From contig NZ_CADIKC010000009.1 in NCBI RefSeq assembly GCF_902859805.1, forward strand, positions 124,001-188,000: a stretch of 64,000 nucleotides of DNA, given 5' to 3'. The position numbers and the translations under genes are program-made. The notes under the pieces are model-generated. The model ran no database searches. It worked only from the letters and a program-made list of their open reading frames with translations, and had not been told where the DNA came from. This DNA is from Paraburkholderia sediminicola (GTDB taxonomy: Bacteria; Pseudomonadota; Gammaproteobacteria; Burkholderiales; Burkholderiaceae). Shown one piece after another: positions 7,908 to 15,441 of this stretch; the stretch's first letter is position 1, and the number at the start of each line of letters is the position of its first letter.

Positions 7908-8057
7908 ATGGATATGCCTGTTACCGAAGAGCAAGTTGGTGCGCTTGCGTTCTATCTGTGGGAGAAAGAGGGGAGTCCCGAGGGACGTTCCCAGGAATAT
8001 TGGGCAAAGGCACGCCAACAGCTAGGCGCAGATCGCGCACTCGCAGAATCGGATTGA
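7908..8057 (+). CDS. Small DUF2934-like protein
   Basis: The product is 49 residues, reading MDMPVTEEQVGALAFYLWEK then Glu-Gly-Ser-Pro-Glu-Gly-Arg-Ser-Gln-Glu-Tyr-Trp-Ala-Lys-Ala. The pattern A-x-x-L-W-E-x-E-G-x-P-E-G-R-x-x-E-x-W-x-x-A is that of DUF2934, a short helical protein of unknown function common in Burkholderiales and rhizobia. CTGGAGATTGAA precedes the ATG. Confidence 0.75.
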   Translation: MDMPVTEEQVGALAFYLWEKEGSPEGRSQEYWAKARQQLGADRALAESD

Positions 8058-8155
8058 GACGTTAGTTTGGTGTGACTTGGCAATTGCGTTCCTCGACGCA
8101 GGATTTTTCGTTGTGTGCAAAAATCGGCGCGCGCGACTTAAGGTCCATGCGGTTT

Positions 8156-8185
8156 TACGGCCAACAACAAGGACAGTTGGCCGTA
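8156..8185. promoter_or_regulatory. Inverted repeat upstream of atoE, candidate operator
   Basis: tacggccaac (8156-8165) and gttggccgta (8176-8185) are perfect 10-bp arms with a 10-base centre. There is no T-run after it. It ends 34 bases before the proposed atoE start, a position fitting an operator or a 5' UTR hairpin. Confidence 0.55.
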
Positions 8186-8219
8186 TCTAGCATCTATAAA
8201 GGTGACGAGGAGTAGACAA

Positions 8220-9542
8220 TTGATTCAGCGTATCTCCGCTTTTTTCACTCAGGTGGTGCATCGGGTGTTGCCCGATCCCCTGATTTTCGCGATTTTGCTG
8301 ACCGGCGTCACCTTCGCACTCGCGCTTGGTTTGACGCCGAAGGCGCCTGCCGACCTCGTGATGCTGTGGGGCTCCGGATTCTGGAACCTGCTCGCATTCT
8401 CGATGCAGATGGCGATGATTCTTGTAACGGGTCATGCGCTGGCTAGCTCGGCACCCGTCAAGCGAGTGCTTGTCGCGCTAGCGAGCTCTGCCCGCACGCC
8501 AGGTCAAGGTGTGATGCTGGTGGCGTTTGTGGGCGCCGTTGCCTGCGCCATCAATTGGGGATTCGGTCTCGTTCTGGGCGCGATGCTTGCACGCGAGGTT
8601 GCACGACGCGTCAAGGGAACCGACTATCGGCTGCTCGTGGCGAGTGCTTACATGGGTTTTCTGACCTGGCATGGTGGCTTGTCTGGCTCTGTGCCGCTCG
8701 TCGCCGCCACCAAGGGCAATCCGATGGAGAAGACCGTCGGTCTGATTCCGGTTTCGCACACCATCTTTACGGGCTACAACGCGTTTATCACCATCGGCCT
8801 CATTATTCTTTTGCCCATTCTGGCAAGGCTCATGATGCCGAAACCCCAAGACGTGGTCACGGTAGACCCGGCTCTATTGCAAGACCCGCCGAGTGTAGAG
8901 CGCAAGCTTGCTCCCGACGCGACGTTAGCTGAGCGAATGGAAGAAAGCCGTGTATTGGCGATCCTCGTCGCAGCACTCTGCGCCGTGTTCCTCGTCATCC
9001 GGTTCATCAACAAAGGGTTCGTGCTGGATATCGACACCGTCAACCTGGTGTTCCTCGCAGCGGGCATCGTTCTTCACAAGACCCCTATGGCGTATGCGCG
9101 TGCGGTAGCGGCGGCAGCGAAGGGCGCGTCCGGCATCATGATTCAGTTTCCGTTTTATGCCGGTATCCAGGCGTTGATGGACCACTCGGGCCTGGCGGGT
9201 GTCATTACGAAGTGGTTTGTCGATATCGCCAACGTCCACACGTTCCCGCTGCTCGCGTTCCTCAGCTCGGCACTGATCAACTTTGCCGTGCCATCCGGTG
9301 GCGGTCATTGGGTTGTGCAGGGCCCGTTTGTTATGCCGGCCGCGCAAGCGCTCGGCGCGGATCTCGGCAAATCTGCGATGGCGATTGCTTACGGTGAGGC
9401 CTGGACAAATATGGCGCAACCGTTCTGGGCGCTTCCGGCGCTTGCTATTGCAGGGTTGGGCGTGCGCGACATCATGGGCTACTGCGTCACGGCGCTTCTG
9501 TTCTCGGGCGTCATTTTTGTGGCCGGCATGTACCTGTTCTAA
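8220..9542 (+). CDS. atoE: Short-chain fatty acid transporter AtoE
   Basis: The protein has about a dozen hydrophobic segments and the family features: FFTQVVHRVLPDPLIFAILLT at the start, WGSGFWNLLAFSMQMAMIL, INWGFGLVLGAMLAREVARR and the C-terminal FAVPSGGGHWVVQGP motif. It imports short-chain fatty acids such as acetoacetate or butyrate across the inner membrane. The start is taken as TTG at 8220, because GAGGAG (8207-8212) lies seven bases before it. This gives 440 residues, which to my recollection is the length of E. coli AtoE. A GTG six codons upstream would overlap that ribosome site. No ato CoA-transferase genes are adjacent, so it stands alone. The upstream inverted repeat may control it. 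Confidence 0.9.
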   Translation: MIQRISAFFTQVVHRVLPDPLIFAILLTGVTFALALGLTPKAPADLVMLWGSGFWNLLAFSMQMAMILVTGHALASSAPVKRVLVALASSARTPGQGVMLVAFVGAVACAINWGFGLVLGAMLAREVARRVKGTDYRLLVASAYMGFLTWHGGLSGSVPLVAATKGNPMEKTVGLIPVSHTIFTGYNAFITIGLIILLPILARLMMPKPQDVVTVDPALLQDPPSVERKLAPDATLAERMEESRVLAILVAALCAVFLVIRFINKGFVLDIDTVNLVFLAAGIVLHKTPMAYARAVAAAAKGASGIMIQFPFYAGIQALMDHSGLAGVITKWFVDIANVHTFPLLAFLSSALINFAVPSGGGHWVVQGPFVMPAAQALGADLGKSAMAIAYGEAWTNMAQPFWALPALAIAGLGVRDIMGYCVTALLFSGVIFVAGMYLF

Positions 9543-9596
9543 CTTCCAGGAAACGGCGGTCCGTCCCGACGTGAGGGCGACCGCCACGCCCTACGT

Positions 9597-9815
9597 CTAA
9601 CCGTGGCTATCGACCCACGCTCGGGCCCAGTCAAGTCCAGCGTGCTGGGCTTGCTCTTCGGTATCGAAATAGCCAAGGACGCCGGATGCTTCAACGAGCT
9701 TGTTGTTTCGCGTGATCGTGCCGCTTGCTGCGTACCGCTCCGGCTGGAGAACACCTTCCTGCTGCAGGATGGCGTGCCCCCACACGCTATAGCCGTTGTA
9801 GCTCGCCAATTCCAT
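9597..9815 (-). CDS. Small hypothetical protein, last gene of LexA-box operon
   Basis: The product is 72 residues. It starts MELASYNGYSVWGHAILQQE and continues with strands like GVLQPERYAASGTITRNN and VLGYFDTEEQAQHAG, suggesting a small alpha/beta domain with no export signal. Its ATG overlaps the stop of the gene before it (TGATG), indicating translational coupling. I recall similar short proteins in Burkholderia without a function. Confidence 0.7.
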   Translation of the reverse strand: MELASYNGYSVWGHAILQQEGVLQPERYAASGTITRNNKLVEASGVLGYFDTEEQAQHAGLDWARAWVDSHG

Positions 9816-10162
9816 CAGCGGGTGACCTCAGCCGACATGCCACGAGAATCGACCCGAAGCACGTTTCCCTCGGGCGTGAACTGGCGCGGAATCGCCGACA
9901 TATCGGGCTCGTCTGTCGGCGCGATCTTCTGCGCGTGGCTTTGCTTCGCGAGGAGCCTGGGTGCTGATGTCGGCGTGCGCCGCGCATGCACATTCACCGC
10001 GTGAGCAACTACAGGCCGATGAACCGCGAGCTTGTGTGCAGCGCCGACCCTGTGGGGAGCGGTTGCACGGGCCTCCGGCGGATTCCAGACTTCAGTGTAG
10101 CCAGCCGCGTACACGGCTGGCGTGAGCGTCGCCAACAGTACGGCTAATCCAATACGTTTCAC
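9815..10162 (-). CDS. Exported hypothetical protein, middle gene of LexA-box operon
   Basis: The product is 115 residues. The GTG start at 10162 is chosen because AAGGAGAAAGC precedes it and the protein then opens with a signal peptide (KRIGLAVLLATLTPAVYA). The mature part is rich in Ala, His, Arg and Pro (AVNVHARRTPTSAPRLLAKQ) with a C-terminal RQFTPEGNVLRVDSRGMS segment. It is probably periplasmic and of unknown role. Its start overlaps the stop of the upstream gene by four bases (GTGA). Confidence 0.7.
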   Translation of the reverse strand: MKRIGLAVLLATLTPAVYAAGYTEVWNPPEARATAPHRVGAAHKLAVHRPVVAHAVNVHARRTPTSAPRLLAKQSHAQKIAPTDEPDMSAIPRQFTPEGNVLRVDSRGMSAEVTR

Positions 10163-10473
10163 GCTTTCTCCTTGCCTGCTTTCCGATGCAGCCATTCTTT
10201 GCAACCCACCCCTTGCCCGACGCAGCCGCCATCGCAGCCGGGACAATAATGCCGGTTCCGTATGTCAGCGTCGACGCGCCAGACATTGTCGTTCACTGGA
10301 CTTGCTGTGCCCACTGCATTGCCGTTTTCGCAGGCATAGAAGGCCGGCTCCCCAGATTGTCCGCGGCTGACTGCATCGTCAATCGCCTTGTCGCCAAAGG
10401 CTGAGCGCAATTCAGCGATGAAGACGGCCATCTCAGGCATGGGATGGCTGGACCTGCGTACGTGTGCATCCAT
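10159..10473 (-). CDS. Cysteine-containing hypothetical protein, first gene of LexA-box operon
   Basis: The product is 104 residues. The N-terminal half is helical (AVFIAELRSAFGDKAIDDAV) and the middle reads RGQSGEPAFYACENGNAVGT. The C-terminal half carries a Cys cluster CPGCDGGCVGQGVGC, which looks like a metal or Fe-S ligand set. The cluster pattern is seen directly; metal binding is inference. The N-terminal pattern recurs in Burkholderia hypothetical proteins. The start at 10473 is 55 bases from the LexA box, and the next gene overlaps its stop. Confidence 0.65.
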   Translation of the reverse strand: MDAHVRRSSHPMPEMAVFIAELRSAFGDKAIDDAVSRGQSGEPAFYACENGNAVGTASPVNDNVWRVDADIRNRHYCPGCDGGCVGQGVGCKEWLHRKAGKEKA

Positions 10474-10527
10474 GGGCTATCCCGATTAAAAGTGCCAGTT
10501 CGTTGCTGTGAAACTGCGCCTGCAATA

Positions 10528-10543
10528 CTGTATAAATATACAG
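10528..10543. promoter_or_regulatory. LexA (SOS) box
   Basis: The 16-mer CTGTATAAATATACAG matches the gamma/beta-proteobacterial LexA consensus CTGT-N8-ACAG with an all-A/T centre. It is 55 bases upstream of the minus-strand operon (10473 to 9597) and 164 bases upstream of the plus-strand gene at 10707. The shorter distance favours the minus operon. Confidence 0.8.
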
Positions 10544-10706
10544 GTTTTTCGTGCGGCGTGTCCATCGTTACTGCTCTGTGGCACCTGCGCAAATTGGGTT
10601 ACCTTCCCATGTGCTGCCGGAGCGGGCTGAAAGGCCGGGATTGGCTCGCGAGTTTGAGGTCAAGCAACCGAACTGAGCAATGTGTTCAGTCATCTCACGA
10701 ACGACG

Positions 10707-11078
10707 ATGAATAAACAAAGCAATCACCGTATTAGCCATCACTTGCGCCTCGCGCTGCTGGTTGCTATCGCTGTCGGCTCGCTACCCGCTTCAGCGGCGA
10801 GCTTCGACTGCAATCGCGCGCGTCTGCCGGACGAAAAGGCGATATGCGCATCCCGGCAATTGAGCGAACTGGACGTCGAGATGTCGGTGCGCTACCAGAT
10901 GCTGACGGGTCTTGTTGCCATGGGTACGCGCGGCGACATGGGGGACGAGCAACAGTCGTGGTTGAGCGCGAGGAAGAAATGCGGCGCGAACCAGGTTTGC
11001 CTGCTTGGCGCATATCGGCAGCGAATCCAGACGCTAAAGGACGAGTACGCCCGCCTGGCTAGCCGTGGGCCATTCTAG
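10707..11078 (+). CDS. Exported LprI-like (DUF1311) protein
   Basis: The product is 123 residues. A signal peptide ends near PASA-AS (about residue 31). The mature domain has the family pattern FDCNRARLPDEKAICASRQL with SELDVEMSVRYQML, then a Trp, an Arg-Lys-Lys-Cys, and Cys-Leu-x-x-x-Tyr-x-x-Arg. The four cysteines probably form two disulfides. Homologues include lysozyme-inhibitor-like LprI proteins, so it may protect the cell wall, but the family is broad. The ATG at 10707 lacks a strong ribosome site; an in-frame ATG nine codons earlier is an alternative. Confidence 0.75.
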   Translation: MNKQSNHRISHHLRLALLVAIAVGSLPASAASFDCNRARLPDEKAICASRQLSELDVEMSVRYQMLTGLVAMGTRGDMGDEQQSWLSARKKCGANQVCLLGAYRQRIQTLKDEYARLASRGPF

Positions 11079-11106
11079 AAGCAGCGTGCTGCGTTATACT
11101 CACCTG

Positions 11107-11157
11107 ATGGAAACGAATCCGACCTCGCTGAATCTGTATTGTTGGTGGCACGCCTGA
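11107..11157 (+). CDS. Tryptophan leader peptide of the trpS attenuator
   Basis: The frame encodes METNPTSLNLYCWWHA and stop. Tandem Trp codons (13 and 14) lie two codons before the stop, just where a ribosome starved of Trp-tRNA must stall to free the downstream RNA. TATACT at 11095-11100 could be the -10 element, which would put the transcript start at or very near this ATG, so the leader may be translated with little or no 5' UTR. Composition and placement match classical trp leader peptides. Confidence 0.85.
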   Translation: METNPTSLNLYCWWHA

Positions 11158-11227
11158 CCCAGGCGGCCCGTTTTCACACGTACATCTACAACGTGATGCC
11201 GCCAGTCCTGGCGGCATTTTTGTTTTT
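11151..11227 (+). promoter_or_regulatory. Transcription attenuator controlling trpS
   Basis: Three alternative RNA pairings are visible. Segment 1 cgcctg (11151-11156), covering the leader stop, pairs with caggcg (11160-11165). Segment 2 aggcggc (11161-11167) can instead pair with gccgcc (11198-11203). That segment 3 otherwise forms the terminator stem tgccgcc/ggcggca (11197-11203, 11210-11216), followed by TTTTTGTTTTT. Stalling at the Trp codons would block 1:2, favour 2:3 and prevent termination. Confidence 0.85.
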
Positions 11228-11267
11228 GCGCGCATGACTGGTGGTGTCCCCAAACACTGAGCTCACC

Positions 11268-12290
11268 ATGCCGCAGGCGAAACAACCCGTTATCCTCACC
11301 GGCGACCGCACAACCGGTCCCTTGCACCTCGGTCACTACATCGGCTCGCTGCGCACCCGCGTGCAGCTCCAAAACGAAGCGCAGCAGTTTTTGCTTCTCG
11401 CCGATGCGCAGGCGATGACAGACAATGTCGGCCGCCACCAGAAGGTGACCGATAACGTCATCGAAGTCGCGCTGGACTATCTGGCTGTCGGTATCGACCC
11501 AGCCAAATCAACTATCGTCATCCAGTCGCAGGTGCCGGAGCTCGCGGAACTGACGCAGTATCTGCTCAATCTCGTGACCGTTGCGCGCCTCGAACGCAAC
11601 CCGACCATCAAGGCGGAAATCGTGCTCCGCGGGTTCGAGCGGGATATCCCCGCCGGCTTCCTGACGTATCCGGTCAGTCAGGCCGCCGACATCACTGCGT
11701 TCAAGGCGACGCGCGTGCCTGTTGGTGACGATCAGTTGCCGATGATCGAACAAACCAACGAACTGGTGCGCCGTTTCAACAGCACGGTCGACAGGCAGGT
11801 GCTGGTCGAATGCGAAGCGGTGCTCTCGCACGTTGCGCGGCTGCCGGGCATCGATGGAAAGACCAAAATGAGCAAGTCGCTAGGCAACGCTATTACGCTT
11901 GGCGCGAGCCCGGACGAAATCACCAAGGCCGTGAACAACATGTACACCGACCCTAACCACCTGCGCGTCAGCGACCCGGGCCAGGTTGAAGGCAACGTCG
12001 TGTTCGCGTTTCTGGATGCGTTCGAACCGGACGTGCCGATGGTCGACGAACTCAAAGCACATTACCGCCGTGGCGGTCTGGGCGACAGCGTGGTCAAACG
12101 CGCGCTCAACGATCGGCTGCAGGCGATGCTCGCACCCATCCGGGAACGCCGCCAGGCGTTGGCGACCGACCGCGCGGAAGTGCTGAACGTTCTGCGTCGC
12201 GGGACCCTGCGCGCTCGGGAAGTGGCGGGTGCGACGGTGTCGGAGGTGAAGGGTGCGCTTGGTTTGAATTACTTCCAGAACTCACAGTAA
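11268..12290 (+). CDS. trpS: Tryptophanyl-tRNA synthetase, short isozyme
   Basis: The product is 340 residues, a class I aminoacyl-tRNA synthetase. The HIGH-type motif is in ILTGDRTTGPLHLGHYIGSL (residues about 9-28) and KMSKS is intact at 200-204. QAADITAF and PVGDDQLPMIEQTNELVRRF are the Trp-activation and dimer regions. It charges tRNA-Trp. The sequence is of the shorter ILTGDR type, unlike the roughly 400-residue housekeeping enzyme I would expect elsewhere in a Burkholderia genome, so this is probably a second isozyme. The ATG at 11268 is preferred over a GTG nine codons earlier by homology of the N-terminus. Expression is governed by the Trp attenuator just upstream. Confidence 0.95.
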   Translation: MPQAKQPVILTGDRTTGPLHLGHYIGSLRTRVQLQNEAQQFLLLADAQAMTDNVGRHQKVTDNVIEVALDYLAVGIDPAKSTIVIQSQVPELAELTQYLLNLVTVARLERNPTIKAEIVLRGFERDIPAGFLTYPVSQAADITAFKATRVPVGDDQLPMIEQTNELVRRFNSTVDRQVLVECEAVLSHVARLPGIDGKTKMSKSLGNAITLGASPDEITKAVNNMYTDPNHLRVSDPGQVEGNVVFAFLDAFEPDVPMVDELKAHYRRGGLGDSVVKRALNDRLQAMLAPIRERRQALATDRAEVLNVLRRGTLRAREVAGATVSEVKGALGLNYFQNSQ

Positions 12291-12436
12291 AAGATCGGCA
12301 AGCCGCGCGGCTGCAAACCCGGCGCAGGCCGGGCGTCGCGCGGTCGCGCCAGCCCAGTCGCAGCTTTGGCGGGCAACGTGATGTATTGTCACAATCAGTT
12401 GATATACAGGACGGGCAATCCTCGAAGGAGATTGAT

Positions 12437-12721
12437 TTGACCGTTCGAAAATCAACGTTGTACGTCGAGAATGCAACAAAGCATCCGTTTGAGAGCTGCT
12501 TCGTCGACCTTGGTGGGCACTCCGCAGAGCGGGCCCTCACTGTGCTCACTGCCGCAGTGCACGCGGCTCAACGTGAAATGAATGCTTTTGACTGGATTGC
12601 GGACGCGCTTCCCGGCGCGACGCTCAAACCGGCGCTGGCATTCGGCACCGTTGGCGAACTGTATCGGTCATACACGAGACCTGCCGAGCTGGGACGCCTG
12701 AAAGGGATATTGCGGTCCTGA
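12437..12721 (+). CDS. Hypothetical protein with TTG start
   Basis: The product is 94 residues. AAGGAG (12425-12430) is followed after six bases by TTG at 12437, a convincing start; the in-frame ATG 17 codons earlier lacks such a site. The protein begins MTVRKSTLYVENATKHPFES and is largely helical (ERALTVLTAAVHAAQREMNA, FDWIADALPG). There is no export signal or recognisable domain. The gene sits 146 bases after trpS, probably with its own promoter. Confidence 0.6.
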   Translation: MTVRKSTLYVENATKHPFESCFVDLGGHSAERALTVLTAAVHAAQREMNAFDWIADALPGATLKPALAFGTVGELYRSYTRPAELGRLKGILRS

Positions 12722-12835
12722 GCAGGGCATTCCAATATGTCCCGCATTCCAACATAGGCGTCTATAGTGGAGTCATCGTCCCGCCAGGGGCGAGCTTACT
12801 TTTCTGGACCGACGCATTTGATGGGGGACGGCAAT

Positions 12836-13174
12836 ATGCCTGCTGATTCTGGTTTGGCTTACGAGCCGCAGGGACAAACACCCGGGTCATTGCTGACACT
12901 GGCTGGATATCTCGAACTCTCGCTCGACGAGGGAAAATGCCTTGTCATGATGCGCCACGGTACAGACGTCTGTGCTGTCTACATCGGCAACCCGGGGGAC
13001 GAGGACAACCCGTTGACGGGTCACGGAACGATCGCAGCGGGTGTGGCTGACGAGATTCTCGAACTGACTCACGCCGGCTTGAACCGGATGACGGTCGGCG
13101 ACCAGACATACCGGTTCGTTCGAAGCTTCACTCACATCGCAGACGTTGGAGCAGTGATATTTGCGCCAGCGTAG
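12836..13174 (+). CDS. Hypothetical cytoplasmic protein
   Basis: The product is 112 residues from the ATG at 12836, which follows GGGGGACGGCAAT. An in-frame ATG five codons upstream is possible. The sequence (TLAGYLELSLDEGKCLVMMR, VCAVYIGNPGDEDNPLTG, YRFVRSFTHIADVGAVIFAP) suggests an alpha/beta domain, but I do not recognise the family. It has no signal peptide. Its last 47 bases overlap a weak opposite-strand frame. Confidence 0.6.
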   Translation: MPADSGLAYEPQGQTPGSLLTLAGYLELSLDEGKCLVMMRHGTDVCAVYIGNPGDEDNPLTGHGTIAAGVADEILELTHAGLNRMTVGDQTYRFVRSFTHIADVGAVIFAPA

Positions 13175-13316
13175 GCTTGTGAACATCTTTTCCTGCCGTT
13201 GCGGCGTCGCGCGCCGGTTCTGCCAACGCGTCCGTTTTCGTCTCCAGAAGCCCGGTGCCGAACCACTCCATTGTCTTCTGGAGGTGGGCGGCATACGAAC
13301 GCATCTCTCGCGGCAT
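13128..13316 (-). CDS. Possible small protein, antisense-overlapping
   Basis: The product is 62 residues. AGGTGAGACC directly precedes the ATG at 13316, a good ribosome site. The sequence opens MPREMRSYAAHLQKTMEWFG and is followed by an Ala/Lys/Thr-rich tail. Composition is plausible for a small soluble helical protein. It overlaps the 3' end of the plus-strand gene at 12836 by 47 bases. No family is recognised and it may be spurious. Confidence 0.35.
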   Translation of the reverse strand: MPREMRSYAAHLQKTMEWFGTGLLETKTDALAEPARDAATAGKDVHKPTLAQISLLQRLRCE

Positions 13317-13372
13317 GGTCTCACCTGTCAACGGTGAATGTTCCGCCGCAAATCAATCTGAATCAGGCCTCG

Positions 13373-14083
13373 ATGCGTTCTACTTTTACTAAATGGCTAT
13401 TCATTGTCTACGTTCTCGGTAGCGGGACACTGTATTCAATGGTCATCCTGCTCCTGTTCCCTTTCGTCGGCAGGGCTGGACGATACTGGCTGGCAAAACA
13501 ATGGTGTCGTGCACTGGTGGCGGTGATGCGCTGGCTGCCGGGCGTCTCATGTTCGATAGAAGGGCTTGAACATCTTCCTGAAGGACCGGCGATATTGCTG
13601 TGCCGTCACGAATCGACCTGGGAGACGCTCGCATTTCTCGCGCTCTTTCCACGGCGCATCAGTTTTGTTTTCAAGGAAGAACTTCTTCGCATTCCGTTTT
13701 TTGGCTGGGTGCTGCGTGGTCTTGACATGGTCAGCCTGAACCGCGGCTCCGCCCGGCAGGCTCATCAGGCGGTGACGCAGGAAAGTGCGGAGAAGCTGGC
13801 GAAGGGGGATGTCATCGTCATTTTCCCGGAGGGCACGCGGGTGCCGCACGATGCCCCGTTGAGAATGACATCGGGAGGCGTTCGCCTGGCTTGCGCGACT
13901 GGCGTGCCTGCTGTTCCGGTGGTTCTCAACGCGGGCAAAGTCTGGCCGGCGAAAGGCTGGCCCAGCGGCCGTGGACAAATTCGTGTGGTTGTCGGCCCGG
14001 CATTCTCTCCTCGCGATCTGTCGCAGCAGGAACTGGGGCGAGCCGTCCACGAGTGGATGAAAGACGAACTGCTGCGGCTTTGA
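13373..14083 (+). CDS. plsC: 1-acyl-sn-glycerol-3-phosphate acyltransferase (PlsC family)
   Basis: The product is 236 residues. An N-terminal membrane helix (residues about 8-31) is followed by motif I His-Glu-Ser-Thr-Trp-Glu (79-84), the Hx4E variant common in betaproteobacterial PlsC. Motif II is FGWVLRGLDMVSLNRGS, motif III is VIVIFPEGTR and motif IV GVPAVPVVLNAG. It transfers an acyl chain to lysophosphatidate in the inner membrane to make phosphatidate. The start at 13373 places the membrane helix at the N-terminus; a much longer upstream frame has no ribosome site. It is convergent with the patatin gene, so both neighbours act on phospholipids. Confidence 0.9.
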   Translation: MRSTFTKWLFIVYVLGSGTLYSMVILLLFPFVGRAGRYWLAKQWCRALVAVMRWLPGVSCSIEGLEHLPEGPAILLCRHESTWETLAFLALFPRRISFVFKEELLRIPFFGWVLRGLDMVSLNRGSARQAHQAVTQESAEKLAKGDVIVIFPEGTRVPHDAPLRMTSGGVRLACATGVPAVPVVLNAGKVWPAKGWPSGRGQIRVVVGPAFSPRDLSQQELGRAVHEWMKDELLRL

Positions 14084-14128
14084 TACCGTTCCGTCTGACT
14101 GACTGCAGGTTCGTTGTGTCGTGCTTCT

Positions 14129-15301
14129 TTACTTATCTTTGGCCCCATCCCCAGACCCCATCCGAAACACCGAGATCCCCTCCATAGGATCCAGTGTTTC
14201 GCGCCAGGGTGCACGCTCCAGCAAGCGGATCGTGTCTTCATAACCCACGGCCCAGCGTCGCTCGATGCCGCTCGACGAAAAATCGATATCCCTGTTCAAA
14301 TCGTCGTTATCGAATGCTGGCGCGTCGAGTTCCAATACCTGCATTGTCGTGCCGCAGCCCCAGCCGAGGAGCGCCTGAACTTCCGGTGTATCGCGTTTCT
14401 CTTCAGGCACGTGCTGACTGAGTTCGCGAATCACGTGCCGCAGCCGGTGAATCTGCTTCTGTCGATCGAGATGGCTTTCCGCGCGACTCGAATACTGAAT
14501 GTCGCGCTGCCGGCTCATGACCTGCAGGATGGACTCAGGCTCCGGACCGCTTGACGGCCACAACTGCACCGAAAAAATCACCGAGCTGCAGCGTGGCCGA
14601 TCGTCGAGCACGGCTTCAAGCGGCGTGTTCGAATAGATGCCGCCGTCCCAGTACGATTCGCCTTCCAGTCGTACGGAAGGGAATCCGGGTGGAAAAGCGG
14701 CGGATGCCATCACATGCTCGACGTCCATTGGCGCGTCGCGATTAGTGAAATACCGCATACGTCCGCTGCAAACATTGACCGTGCCCACCGTCAGCCGCGT
14801 CGCTTTCTGATTCAGGTAATCGAAATCGATCAGTGAAGCCAGGGTTTCACGCAGAGGCTCGGTCGAATAGAACGCCGCCCGTTCCGGTCCAACGCGCGCC
14901 TGAATATTCGCCCATGACCCGGGTTGGGGAGTGAAGAACGACGGCACGCCTTGCGTGACGATCGCGAGATCGCGCGACCAGTTGGTGAGCCCGGGAAACA
15001 GCCAGCTTGCCGCATCGATGCCACGGCGCGCCACGCCGTTCCAGAACTGGGTTAATCGCGCAATGCGGTTCTCGGGCAGATTGCCTGCGATGATCGCGCC
15101 GTTTATCGCACCGATCGACGTGCCGATTACCCAGTCGGGTTTGACCTTGCGGTCATGCATCGCCTGATAGACACCGGCCTGGTACGCGCCGAGGGCGCCG
15201 CCTCCCTGAAACACGAGAACAACCTGTCCGGGAATGTCCGGAGCGGCCTCAGACTGGCCTGCCGCGTTAGCGTTGCGTTTGCCGTGCGTCTTGTTGCCCA
15301 T
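14129..15301 (-). CDS. Patatin-like phospholipase
   Basis: The product is 390 residues. The start at 15301 is chosen because CGGGAGACCTGCA precedes it. The patatin domain has the oxyanion GGGALGAY (33-40), nucleophile elbow GTSIG with Ser62, and the catalytic Asp in SYWDGGIYSN. A C-terminal region (from about residue 220) with VIFSVQLWPSSGPEPES and SRAESHLDRQKQIHRLRHVI is the DUF3734 extension found in many proteobacterial members. It is probably a lipid acyl hydrolase, possibly acting in polyhydroxybutyrate or membrane lipid turnover. No signal peptide is seen. Confidence 0.9.
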   Translation of the reverse strand: MGNKTHGKRNANAAGQSEAAPDIPGQVVLVFQGGGALGAYQAGVYQAMHDRKVKPDWVIGTSIGAINGAIIAGNLPENRIARLTQFWNGVARRGIDAASWLFPGLTNWSRDLAIVTQGVPSFFTPQPGSWANIQARVGPERAAFYSTEPLRETLASLIDFDYLNQKATRLTVGTVNVCSGRMRYFTNRDAPMDVEHVMASAAFPPGFPSVRLEGESYWDGGIYSNTPLEAVLDDRPRCSSVIFSVQLWPSSGPEPESILQVMSRQRDIQYSSRAESHLDRQKQIHRLRHVIRELSQHVPEEKRDTPEVQALLGWGCGTTMQVLELDAPAFDNDDLNRDIDFSSSGIERRWAVGYEDTIRLLERAPWRETLDPMEGISVFRMGSGDGAKDK

Positions 15302-15441
15302 TGCAGGTCTCCCGGACCAATGCCGCGGTGCCGGTGATTTTGCCACGGGTGGGGTTGACCTGACGCTGCGGTTTTCCCTTGTTACTGCTGCGGGGAGCTT
15401 GCGGGGGTTTCAGGACTCTGCTGCATGAAAGGCATCTAGCT

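Noticed and set aside
8202..8219. GTG at 8202 as the atoE start
   Set aside because: It would sit on top of the GAGGAG ribosome site that fits TTG at 8220.
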